Shown: positions 54,872 through 64,000 of the stretch, piece after piece
Numbering within the stretch: the stretch's first letter is position 1
Layout: each line of letters starts with the position of its first letter
Assembly: GCA_947452555.1 (NCBI GenBank)
Contig: CANGDH010000004.1
Span: forward strand, 206,559 to 270,558
DNA: 64,000 nt
Direction: 5' to 3'
Source: Bacteroidota bacterium
GTDB taxonomy: Bacteria; Bacteroidota; Bacteroidia; Chitinophagales; Chitinophagaceae
Translations under genes and position numbers: made by a program
Notes under the pieces: generated by a model
The model's database searches: none
Told to the model about the DNA's origin: nothing
Seen by the model: the letters and a program-made list of their open reading frames with translations, nothing else

Positions 54872-56799
54872 TGATTGTTTATTTTTGCTTTATAGAAATT
54901 TACATTTATTTCATCTTTGTACCCATTATAACTTTGAAAAAATTTTATTTTTTTAACTTTATTGATTGATGTAGGATTTTTTTTAATATTAAAAAAATCA
55001 TGATAATCAATACAATAATAATTTATTAAAACTGGGCTTTTTAATAAATTTACTACAACTTGATGAGAAATTTTTTTTCCATTATTGAGTTCAAATTCAA
55101 TAAACACATTAGGCAGATTGTGAATTAATGAAAGTACTTTTGTTTCATTCTTAATTTTAAAATCAAAAGTGGCAAATAACAATTCTTGTTCTTGTGTAAC
55201 AATTGTATCTTCAAATTTTATAATATTGCTTTTTAATACATTGAACTTTAAAAAATTAGCATTTGAATTTTTTTCTACGAAAAATAATGAGTCTCCAACA
55301 TTAATTGGATTTTCGTAATTATTTAATATTTGGATCTTCGTAATTGGTTCTTCAAACATGAAATAACGATTGTCTATAGAATTACCTAATAATTTTGGAC
55401 CACCCCATGTTAGATTAGTTGGACTATTATGAAAAATTATATAATCAACATGCTTGTTTTGAAAAAAAACTGAATTTATAGAGTCTAGTTTATAAGTATA
55501 GCAACTATAAGACTGTATAATTGGCCGTGGTTTATAATTTAGATTATTAAAGTAAGCAATTGAAGTTAAATAAGGATATATGTCGAAAGTCTCTTTCTTA
55601 TTAAAGTTTATTCTGTTTTTTTTATTGAATATAATTTCATTTAATAAATCAGGCTTACTATTGGAAACATTAAGCCTTCTTAGATTTAAGTACAAAAAAG
55701 TAGTTAAATGTACCGATAGAATTATGAAAGTGATATAAAAAAATAATTTTTTTATATCACTTTCATAAAATGATTCAACAAAATTATAAAAAATAAAGAT
55801 TACTAATGGGGTTGCAAATATTAAACTTCCGATTCCACGTGAAAATGAATATGAAAAAATATAGTATAATGCAGCTGAATTAATGATTAAAAGAATGTTT
55901 AATTTATATTTATTTTTTATAATATTTTTCGCAAGCGAAATAAAAAAATATAATGCAATCGTAAGAAATAAAAAGTAAAAAATATAATATTTAATGTAGG
56001 TACTTTTTGAAATAGTAACTAGATCAATCATCATTGAGTTTTTATAACCAATGATGATTTCATAAGAATTCTTCAAATAGTATTCTAAATCAATAGATGT
56101 AGTTTTTAAAGTGAAAATGAAAATAAAAATTATTATTGTTGAAAACGCAATTAATTGCCTAAATTCTTTATTTATTAATAAATGAAAGATATACAATAAT
56201 GCATAAAACAAAACAAAAATTCCATAACTAACTTTTCCAAAAAATAATATATTAGAAGTAATAGTTAAAAAGAATAATAAAAATATATTGCTCTTTTTAA
56301 TGAAATGGATTCGGTTATTAATAATTTGATTATAGGCATATAATAATGTTAGAAATATAATTGGTGAAAAATCACTAAACAACGTTGATTTTAAAAAAGC
56401 AAAAGGGATTAATAAATATTTTGTAATATTTTTTAAAAATTTATTGATGTTAATTTTGTCTATGATGACATTTAAATCATTTATCATAAACATAAATACT
56501 ATCAAATATGAAAATTGAAAAAGGTATTTAATAAACATATGGTAGTGATTCAAGCCTTCCATTGTTGAATAAAATAAATACCCTAGTGGACCATATGTGA
56601 ATATTATATCTTTACCAAATATTAAATTATTGGATACTGCATAATTAATAGTAAACTGCCATGAGGGATCTAAATCGTTTACTAATTTTTTGGGCATCCC
56701 AATAAAATAGATATATACAATTGTGTAAACTAATATTAATAAACTGTTGTTTCCAAGTTTATTTGTAAATATCTTTTTTGTAACATTTTTATTTATCAT
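54868..56799 (-). CDS. large polytopic membrane protein, possible GT-C transferase
   Basis: The 643-residue protein has about eleven helices over the first 390 residues and a soluble C-terminal region of about 250 residues. The first loop contains NDLDPSWQFTIN and IFTYGPLGYLFYS, an acidic/aromatic pattern like the first periplasmic loop of GT-C enzymes. It overlaps a lipid-phosphate-type GT2 gene. A lipid-linked-sugar-dependent transferase is the best guess, but no family is recognised with certainty. Confidence 0.55.
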   Translation of the reverse strand: MINKNVTKKIFTNKLGNNSLLILVYTIVYIYFIGMPKKLVNDLDPSWQFTINYAVSNNLIFGKDIIFTYGPLGYLFYSTMEGLNHYHMFIKYLFQFSYLIVFMFMINDLNVIIDKININKFLKNITKYLLIPFAFLKSTLFSDFSPIIFLTLLYAYNQIINNRIHFIKKSNIFLLFFLTITSNILFFGKVSYGIFVLFYALLYIFHLLINKEFRQLIAFSTIIIFIFIFTLKTTSIDLEYYLKNSYEIIIGYKNSMMIDLVTISKSTYIKYYIFYFLFLTIALYFFISLAKNIIKNKYKLNILLIINSAALYYIFSYSFSRGIGSLIFATPLVIFIFYNFVESFYESDIKKLFFYITFIILSVHLTTFLYLNLRRLNVSNSKPDLLNEIIFNKKNRINFNKKETFDIYPYLTSIAYFNNLNYKPRPIIQSYSCYTYKLDSINSVFFQNKHVDYIIFHNSPTNLTWGGPKLLGNSIDNRYFMFEEPITKIQILNNYENPINVGDSLFFVEKNSNANFLKFNVLKSNIIKFEDTIVTQEQELLFATFDFKIKNETKVLSLIHNLPNVFIEFELNNGKKISHQVVVNLLKSPVLINYYCIDYHDFFNIKKNPTSINKVKKIKFFQSYNGYKDEINVNFYKAKINNQ

Positions 56800-56840
56800 T
56801 TATATAATAATACGGATTCTATTAAATACATTGAAATATT

Positions 56841-57905
56841 TTAAGATAAAATTGATTTTAGTACTTTCTCGTCTTTTTTTAGCCAATCGAAAATTTCCAT
56901 TAATATTACTTCCATACTAATTTCAGGTTTCCAACCACTAAACTCTTTAATCTTACTGTTATCGGTGATATAAATTGGCAAATCTCCCGGCCTGTTTTCA
57001 ATCGAAGATCCGATCTCAATTTTATTCTCAGTAATTTTTGAGCATAAATCAGTCAATTCTGCTAATGAAACTGTATTTTCTAATCCTCCACCTACGTTGT
57101 ATATTTGACCTTGTAGTAAGCCCAGATTTGCAATTTGCCATTGAACTAATCTAAATAAGTCACGAACATGTAATACATCTCTAGCTTGTTGCCCAAGGCC
57201 ACCATATCCAATATAACCTAAACGTCCTTCCCAGAAATGTTTAGCCATCCAAAGAACTATAACACCCTGATCAATTTTACCCATTTGGTAAGGGCCACTT
57301 AATACTCCACAACGATTTATGATTGCTGGTATACTAAAATTATTTGCAAATTCTTTTATGAAATATTCAGAAGCTAATTTTGTTGCCCCATATAAAGATC
57401 TTAACCCCTCCAAGGGATAATTTTCAGCAACACCCTGCTCTGATAATCCTAATAATAATTGATCATTTGATAAATTAAATCGTTTTGGTGATGTTATAAG
57501 TTTAGCTTGTGCTAAAGTATCATATGGATAGACGCGAGATGTAGAAAGAAAAATAATTGCAGCTTGGTGCTTCTTGGCAAAATAGAGTGTATTAATTGTA
57601 CCATTTAAATTTGTATCAATCAAATTCTCTAATTCACCTGGAACTTTTCCTGCTAAAACTGATGGTTCAGCAGCTGCATCAATAATAATATCTACTTTTG
57701 GAATACGTTTAAAATCTGTTTTTACACGAACATCCCCATGAACAAATTGCCCACCAGCTGCTAATACTTTTTGTAAATTTATTTCAGAACCTCTTCGAGA
57801 TAGATTATCTAAACAATAAACTTCTGATTCTGCATAATGTTGTTTGAATAAAACTGCTAAGTTTGATCCTACAAATCCGCACCCTCCTGTAATTAATATT
57901 TTCAT
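56841..57905 (-). CDS. NAD-dependent nucleotide-sugar epimerase/dehydratase (extended SDR)
   Basis: The 354-residue SDR starts [20 protein letters not shown], has [10 protein letters not shown] and the catalytic [11 protein letters not shown], and a family-specific [23 protein letters not shown] segment. It is similar in layout to CDP-paratose 2-epimerases but lacks the HLAGQVAMTTS signature of RfbE ([11 protein letters not shown] instead). It overlaps the next SDR by four bases. Both may act on the same unusual sugar, perhaps the heptose. Confidence 0.78.
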   Translation of the reverse strand: MKILITGGCGFVGSNLAVLFKQHYAESEVYCLDNLSRRGSEINLQKVLAAGGQFVHGDVRVKTDFKRIPKVDIIIDAAAEPSVLAGKVPGELENLIDTNLNGTINTLYFAKKHQAAIIFLSTSRVYPYDTLAQAKLITSPKRFNLSNDQLLLGLSEQGVAENYPLEGLRSLYGATKLASEYFIKEFANNFSIPAIINRCGVLSGPYQMGKIDQGVIVLWMAKHFWEGRLGYIGYGGLGQQARDVLHVRDLFRLVQWQIANLGLLQGQIYNVGGGLENTVSLAELTDLCSKITENKIEIGSSIENRPGDLPIYITDNSKIKEFSGWKPEISMEVILMEIFDWLKKDEKVLKSILS

Positions 57906-58954
57906 GATTCCATATAACGGTTATAGATGTCAATAAAAACATCTTCTAATGATTTAGTAATATTCCAATTTGGATAATGAGCTTTCATTTTGCGCAAATC
58001 GCTATAGTAGCAAATATGGTCACCAATACGATTTTGTTCCACATATTTATACTTCATTGATTTACCTGAAATTTTTGCAATTAAGTCAAATGCCTCTAAA
58101 ATTGAAACTGAATTTTCTTTGCCTCCACCTATGTTATATACTTCTGCTACTCGTGGAGCATTAATGAATTCTTCAATGAATCGAGCCACATCGTACGAGT
58201 GAATGTTGTCTCGTACTTGCTTTCCCTTATACCCAAAAACACTATACTCTCGCTCTTCAATATTACATTTAATTAAGTAGCTTAAGAAACCGTGTAATTC
58301 AACTCCAGCATGATTAGGCCCTGTTAAACAACCACCACGTAAACAAGCAGAAGGCATGTTGAAATAACGTCCATATTCTTGTACTGATATGTCGGCTGAA
58401 ACCTTGGAAGCACCAAACAATGAGTGCTTAGATTGATCTATGCTAAAATGTTCTGCAATTCCATGTTCATATTCAACATCATCATAATCAAATCGTGTTT
58501 CCAGCTCCTTCATCTTAATATTGTTTGGTGCATCACCATATACTTTATTCGTAGACAAGTGTACAAACGGGACTTCAGTAGAATAGCGACGTAGCGACTC
58601 TAACAAGTTGAATGTTCCAACCGCATTAGTATCGAAATCTTCAAAGGGAATTGAAGCAGCTCTGTCATGACTTGGTTGTGCTGCAGTGTGAACTATAGCA
58701 TCAGGTTTAATTTCTGGGATAATCTTTAAGATTGATTCCCGATTTCTAATATCTATATTTGTATATAGCTTGTAATTATTTCCATACTTTGCTAAACGAT
58801 CTTTGTTTAAAGAATTGTCTCCTTGCAATCCAAAGAAGATTGCTCTTTGATTATTGTCAATTCCGTATACTTCCCAACCTTTTTCTAAAAAATACTCTGC
58901 TACCTCTGATCCAATTAACCCCATTGAACCTGTAACTATTAATTTTTTACGCAT
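57902..58954 (-). CDS. NAD-dependent nucleotide-sugar epimerase/dehydratase (extended SDR)
   Basis: The 350-residue SDR starts [20 protein letters not shown], has [37 protein letters not shown] and the catalytic [11 protein letters not shown], where phenylalanine replaces the usual tyrosine of Yxxx[24 protein letters not shown] and [13 protein letters not shown] are close to the RfbE group. It is often annotated as CDP-paratose 2-epimerase, but a true RfbE is already present. Its product is not predictable. Confidence 0.78.
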   Translation of the reverse strand: MRKKLIVTGSMGLIGSEVAEYFLEKGWEVYGIDNNQRAIFFGLQGDNSLNKDRLAKYGNNYKLYTNIDIRNRESILKIIPEIKPDAIVHTAAQPSHDRAASIPFEDFDTNAVGTFNLLESLRRYSTEVPFVHLSTNKVYGDAPNNIKMKELETRFDYDDVEYEHGIAEHFSIDQSKHSLFGASKVSADISVQEYGRYFNMPSACLRGGCLTGPNHAGVELHGFLSYLIKCNIEEREYSVFGYKGKQVRDNIHSYDVARFIEEFINAPRVAEVYNIGGGKENSVSILEAFDLIAKISGKSMKYKYVEQNRIGDHICYYSDLRKMKAHYPNWNITKSLEDVFIDIYNRYMES

Positions 58955-58964
58955 ATTATTATAT

Positions 58965-59945
58965 TTATTTTGATATAAATTCTATTGGTGCTTTTGTCCA
59001 CTCACTTGGAGGTAATGCTTTAAAGTAATCGTAGGTCTTTTTCAACCCTTGGGCACGATCTACTTTTGGCTCCCAGCCTAAAAGAGTTCTGGCTTTTGTA
59101 ATATCGGGCTGGCGTTGTTTAGGGTCGTCCACTGGTAATGGCTTGTAAATAATCTTTACGCCTGATCCTGTTAATTTTAATACCTCCTCAGCAAAATCCT
59201 TTAAACTGATTTCATTCGGGTTGCCAATATTTACAGGCTGTGTATAATCACTCATTAATAATCTGTAAATACCTTCCACTAAATCGTCTACATAACAAAA
59301 GCTTCTTGTTTGTGAACCGTCACCAAACACAGTCATGTCCTCGCCTCTTAATGCTTGACCAATAAATGCAGGAAGTGCTCGGCCATCATTCAATCGCATT
59401 CTTGGACCATAGGTATTAAAGATGCGGATGATGCGCGTGTCTACATTATGGAACGTATGGTATGCCATCGTGATGGATTCCATATAGCGTTTTGCTTCGT
59501 CGTACACGCCTCTTGGACCTACTGGATTTACATTGCCCCAATACTCCTCCGTTTGAGGATGTACTAGAGGATCCCCATATACTTCACTCGTACTTGCCAC
59601 GAGTATCCTTGCACCCTTTGCTTTGGCTAAGCCTAAACAATTATGGGTACCCATTGCACCTACCTTTAAAGTCTGAATTGGTATTTTTAAATAATCAATC
59701 GGACTAGCTGGAGATGCAAAATGTAAAATATAATCCAATGTGCCTTCTATCTCAATATACTTTGTCACATCATGATGGATAAACTCAAAATTGGGATTGC
59801 TTCTTAAGTGTGCAATGTTTTGTAAGTCCCCTGTAATTAAGTTATCCATAGCAATTACATAGTAACCTTCATGTATAAAACGATCACATAAATTAGATCC
59901 TAAAAATCCGACTGCTCCTGTAATTAATATTCTTTTCTGACTCAT
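58965..59945 (-). CDS. uxs: UDP-glucuronate decarboxylase (UDP-xylose synthase)
   Basis: The 326-residue SDR starts [20 protein letters not shown], with an alanine-valine in the GGAGF loop, and has [47 protein letters not shown] (catalytic Tyr/Lys) and [10 protein letters not shown]. These are Uxs marks. It decarboxylates UDP-glucuronate to UDP-xylose and is encoded directly after ugd, which supplies its substrate. Confidence 0.93.
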   Translation of the reverse strand: MSQKRILITGAVGFLGSNLCDRFIHEGYYVIAMDNLITGDLQNIAHLRSNPNFEFIHHDVTKYIEIEGTLDYILHFASPASPIDYLKIPIQTLKVGAMGTHNCLGLAKAKGARILVASTSEVYGDPLVHPQTEEYWGNVNPVGPRGVYDEAKRYMESITMAYHTFHNVDTRIIRIFNTYGPRMRLNDGRALPAFIGQALRGEDMTVFGDGSQTRSFCYVDDLVEGIYRLLMSDYTQPVNIGNPNEISLKDFAEEVLKLTGSGVKIIYKPLPVDDPKQRQPDITKARTLLGWEPKVDRAQGLKKTYDYFKALPPSEWTKAPIEFISK

Positions 59946-59965
59946 GTTGTTTGTTTAAAATGGGA

Positions 59966-61282
59966 TTATTTTTCTGAACCAGATCTTCCGATACTCTCAT
60001 AATAATAGCCCAGCTCAATCATCTTTCTCACATCAAATAAGTTCCTGCCATCAAATACAATCTTGTGTTGATTTAACTTTTGCTCCATTAAATCAAAGTC
60101 CGGTGTTCTAAACTCACTCCACTCTGTAGCAATAATTAAAGCTGCTGCTCCTTCCAATGCTTGATATTGATTTTCGGCATACTTGATCTTATCACCTATC
60201 TTTGCTTTTACATTCGGCATCGCTTCTGGGTCATAAGCCGTTACCGTTGCCCCTGCCTGAGTTAGTGCGTCAATGATACTCAATGCTGGCGCCTCTCTAA
60301 TGTCATCGGTATTTGGTTTAAACGCTAGTCCCCATAATGCAAAATGCTTGCCTGCTAAGTTGCCATTGTAATATGCTTTGATCTTTTCTACTAAATGTAG
60401 TTTTTGATTCGCGTTTACTTTCTCCACCGCTTTTAAAATCTCAAAAGTATAGTTCACTTCGTCAGACGACATGATTAAAGCTTGTACATCTTTAGGAAAG
60501 CAACTTCCTCCATATCCAATACCTGGGAATAAAAACCTTTTACCTATACGCTCATCAGAACCTATTCCTTTTCTTACCATATCCACGTCTGCACCCATTC
60601 GCTCACACAACTGTGCAACCTCGTTCATGAAAGAAATCTTTGTCGCAAGGAAGGAGTTGGCTGCGTACTTTGTTAACTCCGAACTACGCTCATCCATAAA
60701 GATCACTGGATTACCCTGTCTTACAAAGGGCGCATATAAATCACTCATTAATTTCTTAGCTCTTTCCGATCTTGTTCCTACAACTACTCTATCTGGCTTC
60801 ATAAAATCATCCACCGCCACACCCTCTCTTAAAAACTCAGGGTTACTAACTACATCATATTCACCTGTGTAGTTTTTGGCAATCGCGGCACTTACTTTAT
60901 CTGCAGTACCAACTGGCACTGTGCTCTTATTTACAATGACTTTATAGCCCTTTAAAATCTTTCCTAAATGATCCGCTACACCCAAGACATATTTTAAGTC
61001 CGCGCTACCATCTGCACCCGGAGGTGTTGGTAATGCTAAAAAAATAATCTCTGCATCCTTAATAGCTACCTCCAACTGCATGGTAAATTTTAATCTTCCC
61101 TCTTTGATATTTCTTAAAAATATTTTCTCTAAGCCTGGCTCGTAAATAGTGATTTGACCAGCACTTAATTTTTCTACTTTAGCTTGATCAATATCCACAC
61201 ATGTTACTTTATTGCCCGTCTCAGCAAAACAAGTACCCGTTACTAATCCTACATATCCAGTGCCTACTATTACAACTTTCAT
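59966..61282 (-). CDS. ugd: UDP-glucose 6-dehydrogenase
   Basis: The 438-residue enzyme starts MKVVIVGTGYVGLVTGTCFAE, has ALPTPPGADGSADLKYV, VNKSTVPVGTADK, SNPEFLREGVAVDDFMKPDRVVVG and the catalytic cysteine in PGIGYGGSCFPKDVQAL. It oxidises UDP-glucose to UDP-glucuronate using two NAD. With uxs it feeds acidic sugar and pentose to the glycan. Its start abuts the stop of the HldA-like gene. Confidence 0.96.
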   Translation of the reverse strand: MKVVIVGTGYVGLVTGTCFAETGNKVTCVDIDQAKVEKLSAGQITIYEPGLEKIFLRNIKEGRLKFTMQLEVAIKDAEIIFLALPTPPGADGSADLKYVLGVADHLGKILKGYKVIVNKSTVPVGTADKVSAAIAKNYTGEYDVVSNPEFLREGVAVDDFMKPDRVVVGTRSERAKKLMSDLYAPFVRQGNPVIFMDERSSELTKYAANSFLATKISFMNEVAQLCERMGADVDMVRKGIGSDERIGKRFLFPGIGYGGSCFPKDVQALIMSSDEVNYTFEILKAVEKVNANQKLHLVEKIKAYYNGNLAGKHFALWGLAFKPNTDDIREAPALSIIDALTQAGATVTAYDPEAMPNVKAKIGDKIKYAENQYQALEGAAALIIATEWSEFRTPDFDLMEQKLNQHKIVFDGRNLFDVRKMIELGYYYESIGRSGSEK

Positions 61283-62251
61283 TTAAAAATGATTTTTTTT
61301 ATTCATACTGATCACATCTGATATTGTTGTTACTGTACTTCCAAATTTCCTTATTACAATTGAAGCGGCTTTATTTGAAAAATTACAAGCTTCAACTAAT
61401 GAATATTTTTTCTTTAAACAAATGGCCAAGCTAGCTAATACAGTATCACCCGCACCTGAAACATCAAAAACTTGACAAGTTTCGGTTGGTATAATTTCAA
61501 AGCTATTTTCTAATAATGCAATTCCATTTTCCGCTAGCGTTATTACTACATATTTGCATTCTAACATAGTTTTCAAAAAAGTGCATGCCAATCTTATATC
61601 TTCAATCGATTCAATTTTTTTTCCAATTAAAATTTCAGCTTCTTTTAAATTTGGTTTTATTAAATCTATATTTTTAAACTTTTTATAATTTGCTCCTTTA
61701 GGATCAACTAAAGTAAGTACATCATTATTTTTTGCCAACTTGATTATTTCAAAACAAATTTTTTCAGTTAATAGCCCTTTTAAATAATCCGAAAATAAAA
61801 TGACGTCATACCTTTGGATATTATTTCTAACATATGTAATTATTTTTCCTTCTATTTCATCATCAATTGAATGTTTATCTTCTTTATCAATTCTAATTAA
61901 TTGTTGACCAGCAGAAACTATTCTACATTTTTCAGTTGTGCGTCTTGATTTATCAACGATTATTGATTTATTGTCAATTTTTAGATCATTTAGTTTTTCT
62001 AAGACTATAGTTCCTGATATATCTTCACCAATTATAGAAATTATTTCACAGTTTGAACCAAATGAAACTAAATTTTTTAATACATTTCCCGCACCTCCAA
62101 GCATTTTTTCTTCTTTTGTAAAATCAATAACAGGAACTGGCGCCTCCGGAGATATTCTATTGCAGTTTCCATATTGATATATGTCAAGCATAATATCACC
62201 AATTACTAAAATTTTTTTGGAGTTTAGTTCAAATAAGCGATTATAGTCCAT
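61283..62251 (-). CDS. PfkB-family heptose-7-phosphate kinase (HldA/RfaE1-like)
   Basis: The 322-residue kinase has ILVIGDIMLDIYQYGNCNRISPEAPVPV and MLGGAGNVLKNLVSFG at the substrate site and VFDVSGAGDTVLASLAI with the catalytic aspartate. These fit the RfaE domain I kinase, which makes heptose-1,7-bisphosphate. It is separate from, but ten bases downstream of, the nucleotidyltransferase gene, so the two halves of a bifunctional HldE are split. Confidence 0.88.
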   Translation of the reverse strand: MDYNRLFELNSKKILVIGDIMLDIYQYGNCNRISPEAPVPVIDFTKEEKMLGGAGNVLKNLVSFGSNCEIISIIGEDISGTIVLEKLNDLKIDNKSIIVDKSRRTTEKCRIVSAGQQLIRIDKEDKHSIDDEIEGKIITYVRNNIQRYDVILFSDYLKGLLTEKICFEIIKLAKNNDVLTLVDPKGANYKKFKNIDLIKPNLKEAEILIGKKIESIEDIRLACTFLKTMLECKYVVITLAENGIALLENSFEIIPTETCQVFDVSGAGDTVLASLAICLKKKYSLVEACNFSNKAASIVIRKFGSTVTTISDVISMNKKNHF

Positions 62252-62261
62252 CTATTTAAAA

Positions 62262-62696
62262 CTATTTGGTATTTTGATTATTAAGTAACCAAGATGATGA
62301 TTGTATTTTCCCTCCCAATCCATCTATCAATTGAATTCCCAATTGTTCACAAATTGGTCTTTCTGGAATAGTGTCATTATTTTGATCGCCACCATTTGCA
62401 AATGCAAGTTGGTACTCGCTACCAAATTCATTAAAAATCATTTTAATGGATTCTACCACTGTCCTATCTTTGTCTATAGAAAGAAAGCATTTGTCAACTA
62501 ATCGTAAGCTTTCAACTATAAATACTCTTTCTTTTTCATCTTGAAACTCTTTAGATCCTTTTAATGCTCTTTGGAAATCGCTATTTACTATCACAAATAA
62601 CCTATCTCCATTCGCTTTTGCATTTTGAAAATACTCAATATGACCTTTATGAATGGGATTAAAATAGCCACTAACTATAATCGCTTTGGATTTCAT
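62262..62696 (-). CDS. adenylyl-/cytidylyltransferase (HldC/RfaE2-like)
   Basis: The 144-residue nucleotidyltransferase has the HxGH motif in VSGYFNPIHKGHIEYFQNAKANGD and a conserved FANGGDQNND. It is the size of stand-alone HldC or TagD. In context it probably activates heptose-1-phosphate; whether ATP or CTP is used cannot be read. The preferred-substrate residues of HldE are not all present, so another phosphosugar is possible. Confidence 0.8.
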   Translation of the reverse strand: MKSKAIIVSGYFNPIHKGHIEYFQNAKANGDRLFVIVNSDFQRALKGSKEFQDEKERVFIVESLRLVDKCFLSIDKDRTVVESIKMIFNEFGSEYQLAFANGGDQNNDTIPERPICEQLGIQLIDGLGGKIQSSSWLLNNQNTK

Positions 62697-62866
62697 TTTT
62701 CTATATTATTCTTTAAAATATAAGCACCAAACTGCACACCAAGTACCTACTTTTTAACCACTATCAACAACCTATAAATAAAAAATTAAACTTATAATTA
62801 GCTTGATTTCCAGTATAATGTTAATTAACAACTACCTACAAATAACCTCCTTACAAATGGACCACA

Positions 62867-63961
62867 CTAATCTATTAATTTCTTATACAATTGACTAAAA
62901 ACCAAATACAATACAGTTAAAAATCCTCCTAAAAATCCTCCGAAAATCAAAGCTTTCAACTTACCTGTTTTTTCTTTTTCTAATGGCATAATGGGCTTAT
63001 CAATTAATTGGATTAAAGGGGTCTCTTTTCTTAAAGCAACCTTTGAAAGTTCTGACTGTGTAACTAATTGAGTAAGTATTGCGGTATTTGCTTGAACATC
63101 TATCTGTCTTTTTTTACTAGGTGTTGTTTTCTTTGTAAGTGAAGGATTTAAATTATACACATTATCCGATTCTGAAGCCAATCCACTAATAGCTGCATTT
63201 AATTCTGCTCTTACACTGTCTGCTTGCTTTTGTAAAATATCGGCATTCATTCTAGCTTTTTTACTCTTAGTCTCAATATAAAAATCTGAAGTTTCCTTAG
63301 CTAGTTTTTCACAAAATGTTTTTGCAAATAGTTCATTTTCGCTCATCACTTCTATACTAGTAATAGACACTTTTTTGTCTTTTTGTAGTATTGAAAGCTT
63401 CTCTTTTTCAGTTAAACTTTTAAATAAAATTTGTAAAATGGAATCTTGTTGTAATGTAAAATTTAATCTATCTGTATTGTAAGGAAATTGAATATTATAA
63501 ATAGCTGGTTTTTTCTCCCAGCCTTCTCTTAACTTATTAACTCTAATATAGTACTCTGCTAAACTTATGGTATCCTTTCCAACAATAACAGGTCTTAATA
63601 ATGTCTTCTCTACCAATAATCTGCTCTTCATTAACTCTATCAAGTTTGTCCCAGCAAATGCGCCACCCCCGCTTCCTCCTAAGTCAATCCCTAAACTACT
63701 TGCTAAACCCAAAGCGCCACTCAATCCTCCACCCCCACTACCTTTATCTTCTTCTAAAGCAAAGGTTAAAGTAGCTTTATAGGTTGGCTTTTCAACAAAA
63801 GCATATATAACACCTATGGACGCTCCTATAAAACTTATTAGAAAAATAATTTTCCATTTGGATTTTAAATAGGCTACAACTTCTTTAATCTTGATTATTA
63901 ATTCCTTTAAAGAAATTTCATCTGATTCGAGATTATTATTTGCTTGTATTTGTTCGCTCAT
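62867..63961 (-). CDS. Wzz/chain-length determinant-type protein
   Basis: The 364-residue protein has two helices, about 38-56 and 335-357, enclosing a periplasmic domain with a coiled coil (about 225-265) and a second predicted helical region. The Wzz-like start IIFLISFIGASIGVIYAFVEKPTYKA is clear. A Gly-rich insert (KGSGGGGLSGALGLASS to LGGSGGGAFAG, about 75-105) is conspicuous. It lacks a cytoplasmic tyrosine kinase domain. Its ATG overlaps the stop of an upstream gene that runs out of the window. Confidence 0.88.
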   Translation of the reverse strand: MSEQIQANNNLESDEISLKELIIKIKEVVAYLKSKWKIIFLISFIGASIGVIYAFVEKPTYKATLTFALEEDKGSGGGGLSGALGLASSLGIDLGGSGGGAFAGTNLIELMKSRLLVEKTLLRPVIVGKDTISLAEYYIRVNKLREGWEKKPAIYNIQFPYNTDRLNFTLQQDSILQILFKSLTEKEKLSILQKDKKVSITSIEVMSENELFAKTFCEKLAKETSDFYIETKSKKARMNADILQKQADSVRAELNAAISGLASESDNVYNLNPSLTKKTTPSKKRQIDVQANTAILTQLVTQSELSKVALRKETPLIQLIDKPIMPLEKEKTGKLKALIFGGFLGGFLTVLYLVFSQLYKKLID

Positions 63962-64000
63962 AAAAATTTTGTATTTGCTTCTTTAACTATTTTTTCAACA
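63958..64000 (-). CDS. C-terminal end of an upstream polysaccharide gene
   Basis: An open leftward frame ends VEKIVKEANTKFL with a TGA that overlaps the ATG of the Wzz-type gene (ATGA). Such overlap is typical of coupled genes. Only 13 residues are in the window, so the product cannot be named; an export or kinase protein is expected in this position in Wzx/Wzy loci. Confidence 0.4.
   Translation of the reverse strand, partial: VEKIVKEANTKFL

Noticed and set aside
57902..58954. Second CDP-tyvelose epimerase
   Set aside because: It lacks the RfbE signature and catalytic tyrosine position, and a true RfbE is encoded at 48468-49487.

Overview
The window is about 64 kb of an AT-rich chromosome from a member of the Bacteroidota, most likely in or near the Chitinophagaceae. 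The lineage call is inference. It rests on an alternative complex III (Act) operon fused to an aa3-type oxidase operon, lipoproteins with an S-C-[ST]-K style lipobox, DUF5522 and DUF6787 proteins, TAnnTTTG-type promoter elements, and weak ribosome binding sites. No prophage, transposase, CRISPR array or rRNA was seen. There is one tRNA, tRNA-Arg(CCT).

Layout. (1) 1-9500: a truncated permease with its thioredoxin partner, the nitrosative-stress di-iron repair protein RIC/ScdA, a leftward set (GH32 fructan hydrolase, pirin, an unrecognised protein with kinase-like motifs), a Cys-rich lipoprotein next to a small membrane protein, a FAD oxidoreductase, a lone HTH regulator, then trmB, a DUF5522 protein and an alkyltransferase-like protein. 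(2) 9520-25242: a leftward respiratory block, actA-B-C-D-E-F, coxII, coxI, ctaB, two coxIII-type subunits, coxIV, SCO and DUF420. It encodes a quinol:cytochrome c oxidoreductase, its terminal oxidase, and the heme O and copper assembly factors. (3) 25489-29100: a DUF6787-PurN fusion, then a decaying accessory patch with two broken lipoprotein genes, small membrane ORFs and intergenic repeats. (4) 29095-32140: a TPR protein, tRNA-Arg with duplicated 3'-end fragments, a VOC protein and a two-component system. (5) 32254-64000: a large surface-polysaccharide locus transcribed leftward, interrupted by a rightward metacaspase plus secreted-partner pair at 35293-36685.

The polysaccharide locus carries nucleotide-sugar pathways for GDP-L-fucose (gmd, fcl), UDP-glucuronate/UDP-xylose (ugd, uxs), a complete five-gene CDP-tyvelose set (rfbF, rfbG, rfbS, rfbH, rfbE) and part of a heptose pathway (gmhA, hldA-like, hldC-like). 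It also has glycosyltransferases of several families, an acetyltransferase, a Wzx-type flippase, a Wzy-type polymerase, a Wzz-type chain-length protein, a short initiating sugar-phosphate transferase, a WecG-family transferase and a FlaA1/CapD-type dehydratase. Together they suggest a Wzx/Wzy-assembled, tyvelose- and fucose-containing glycan. The middle of the locus is strikingly AT-rich, as expected of exchangeable O-antigen-type genes.

The most unusual items are: two loci that each pair a lipoprotein with a Cys-rich C-terminus and a small two-helix membrane protein (one copy broken at the lipobox codon and again by a frameshift); a second lipoprotein broken by a 20-bp tandem duplication in its signal peptide; a 60-bp tandem intergenic repeat family shared by two distant sites; the CDP-tyvelose set; and a metacaspase with a secreted partner inside the polysaccharide locus.
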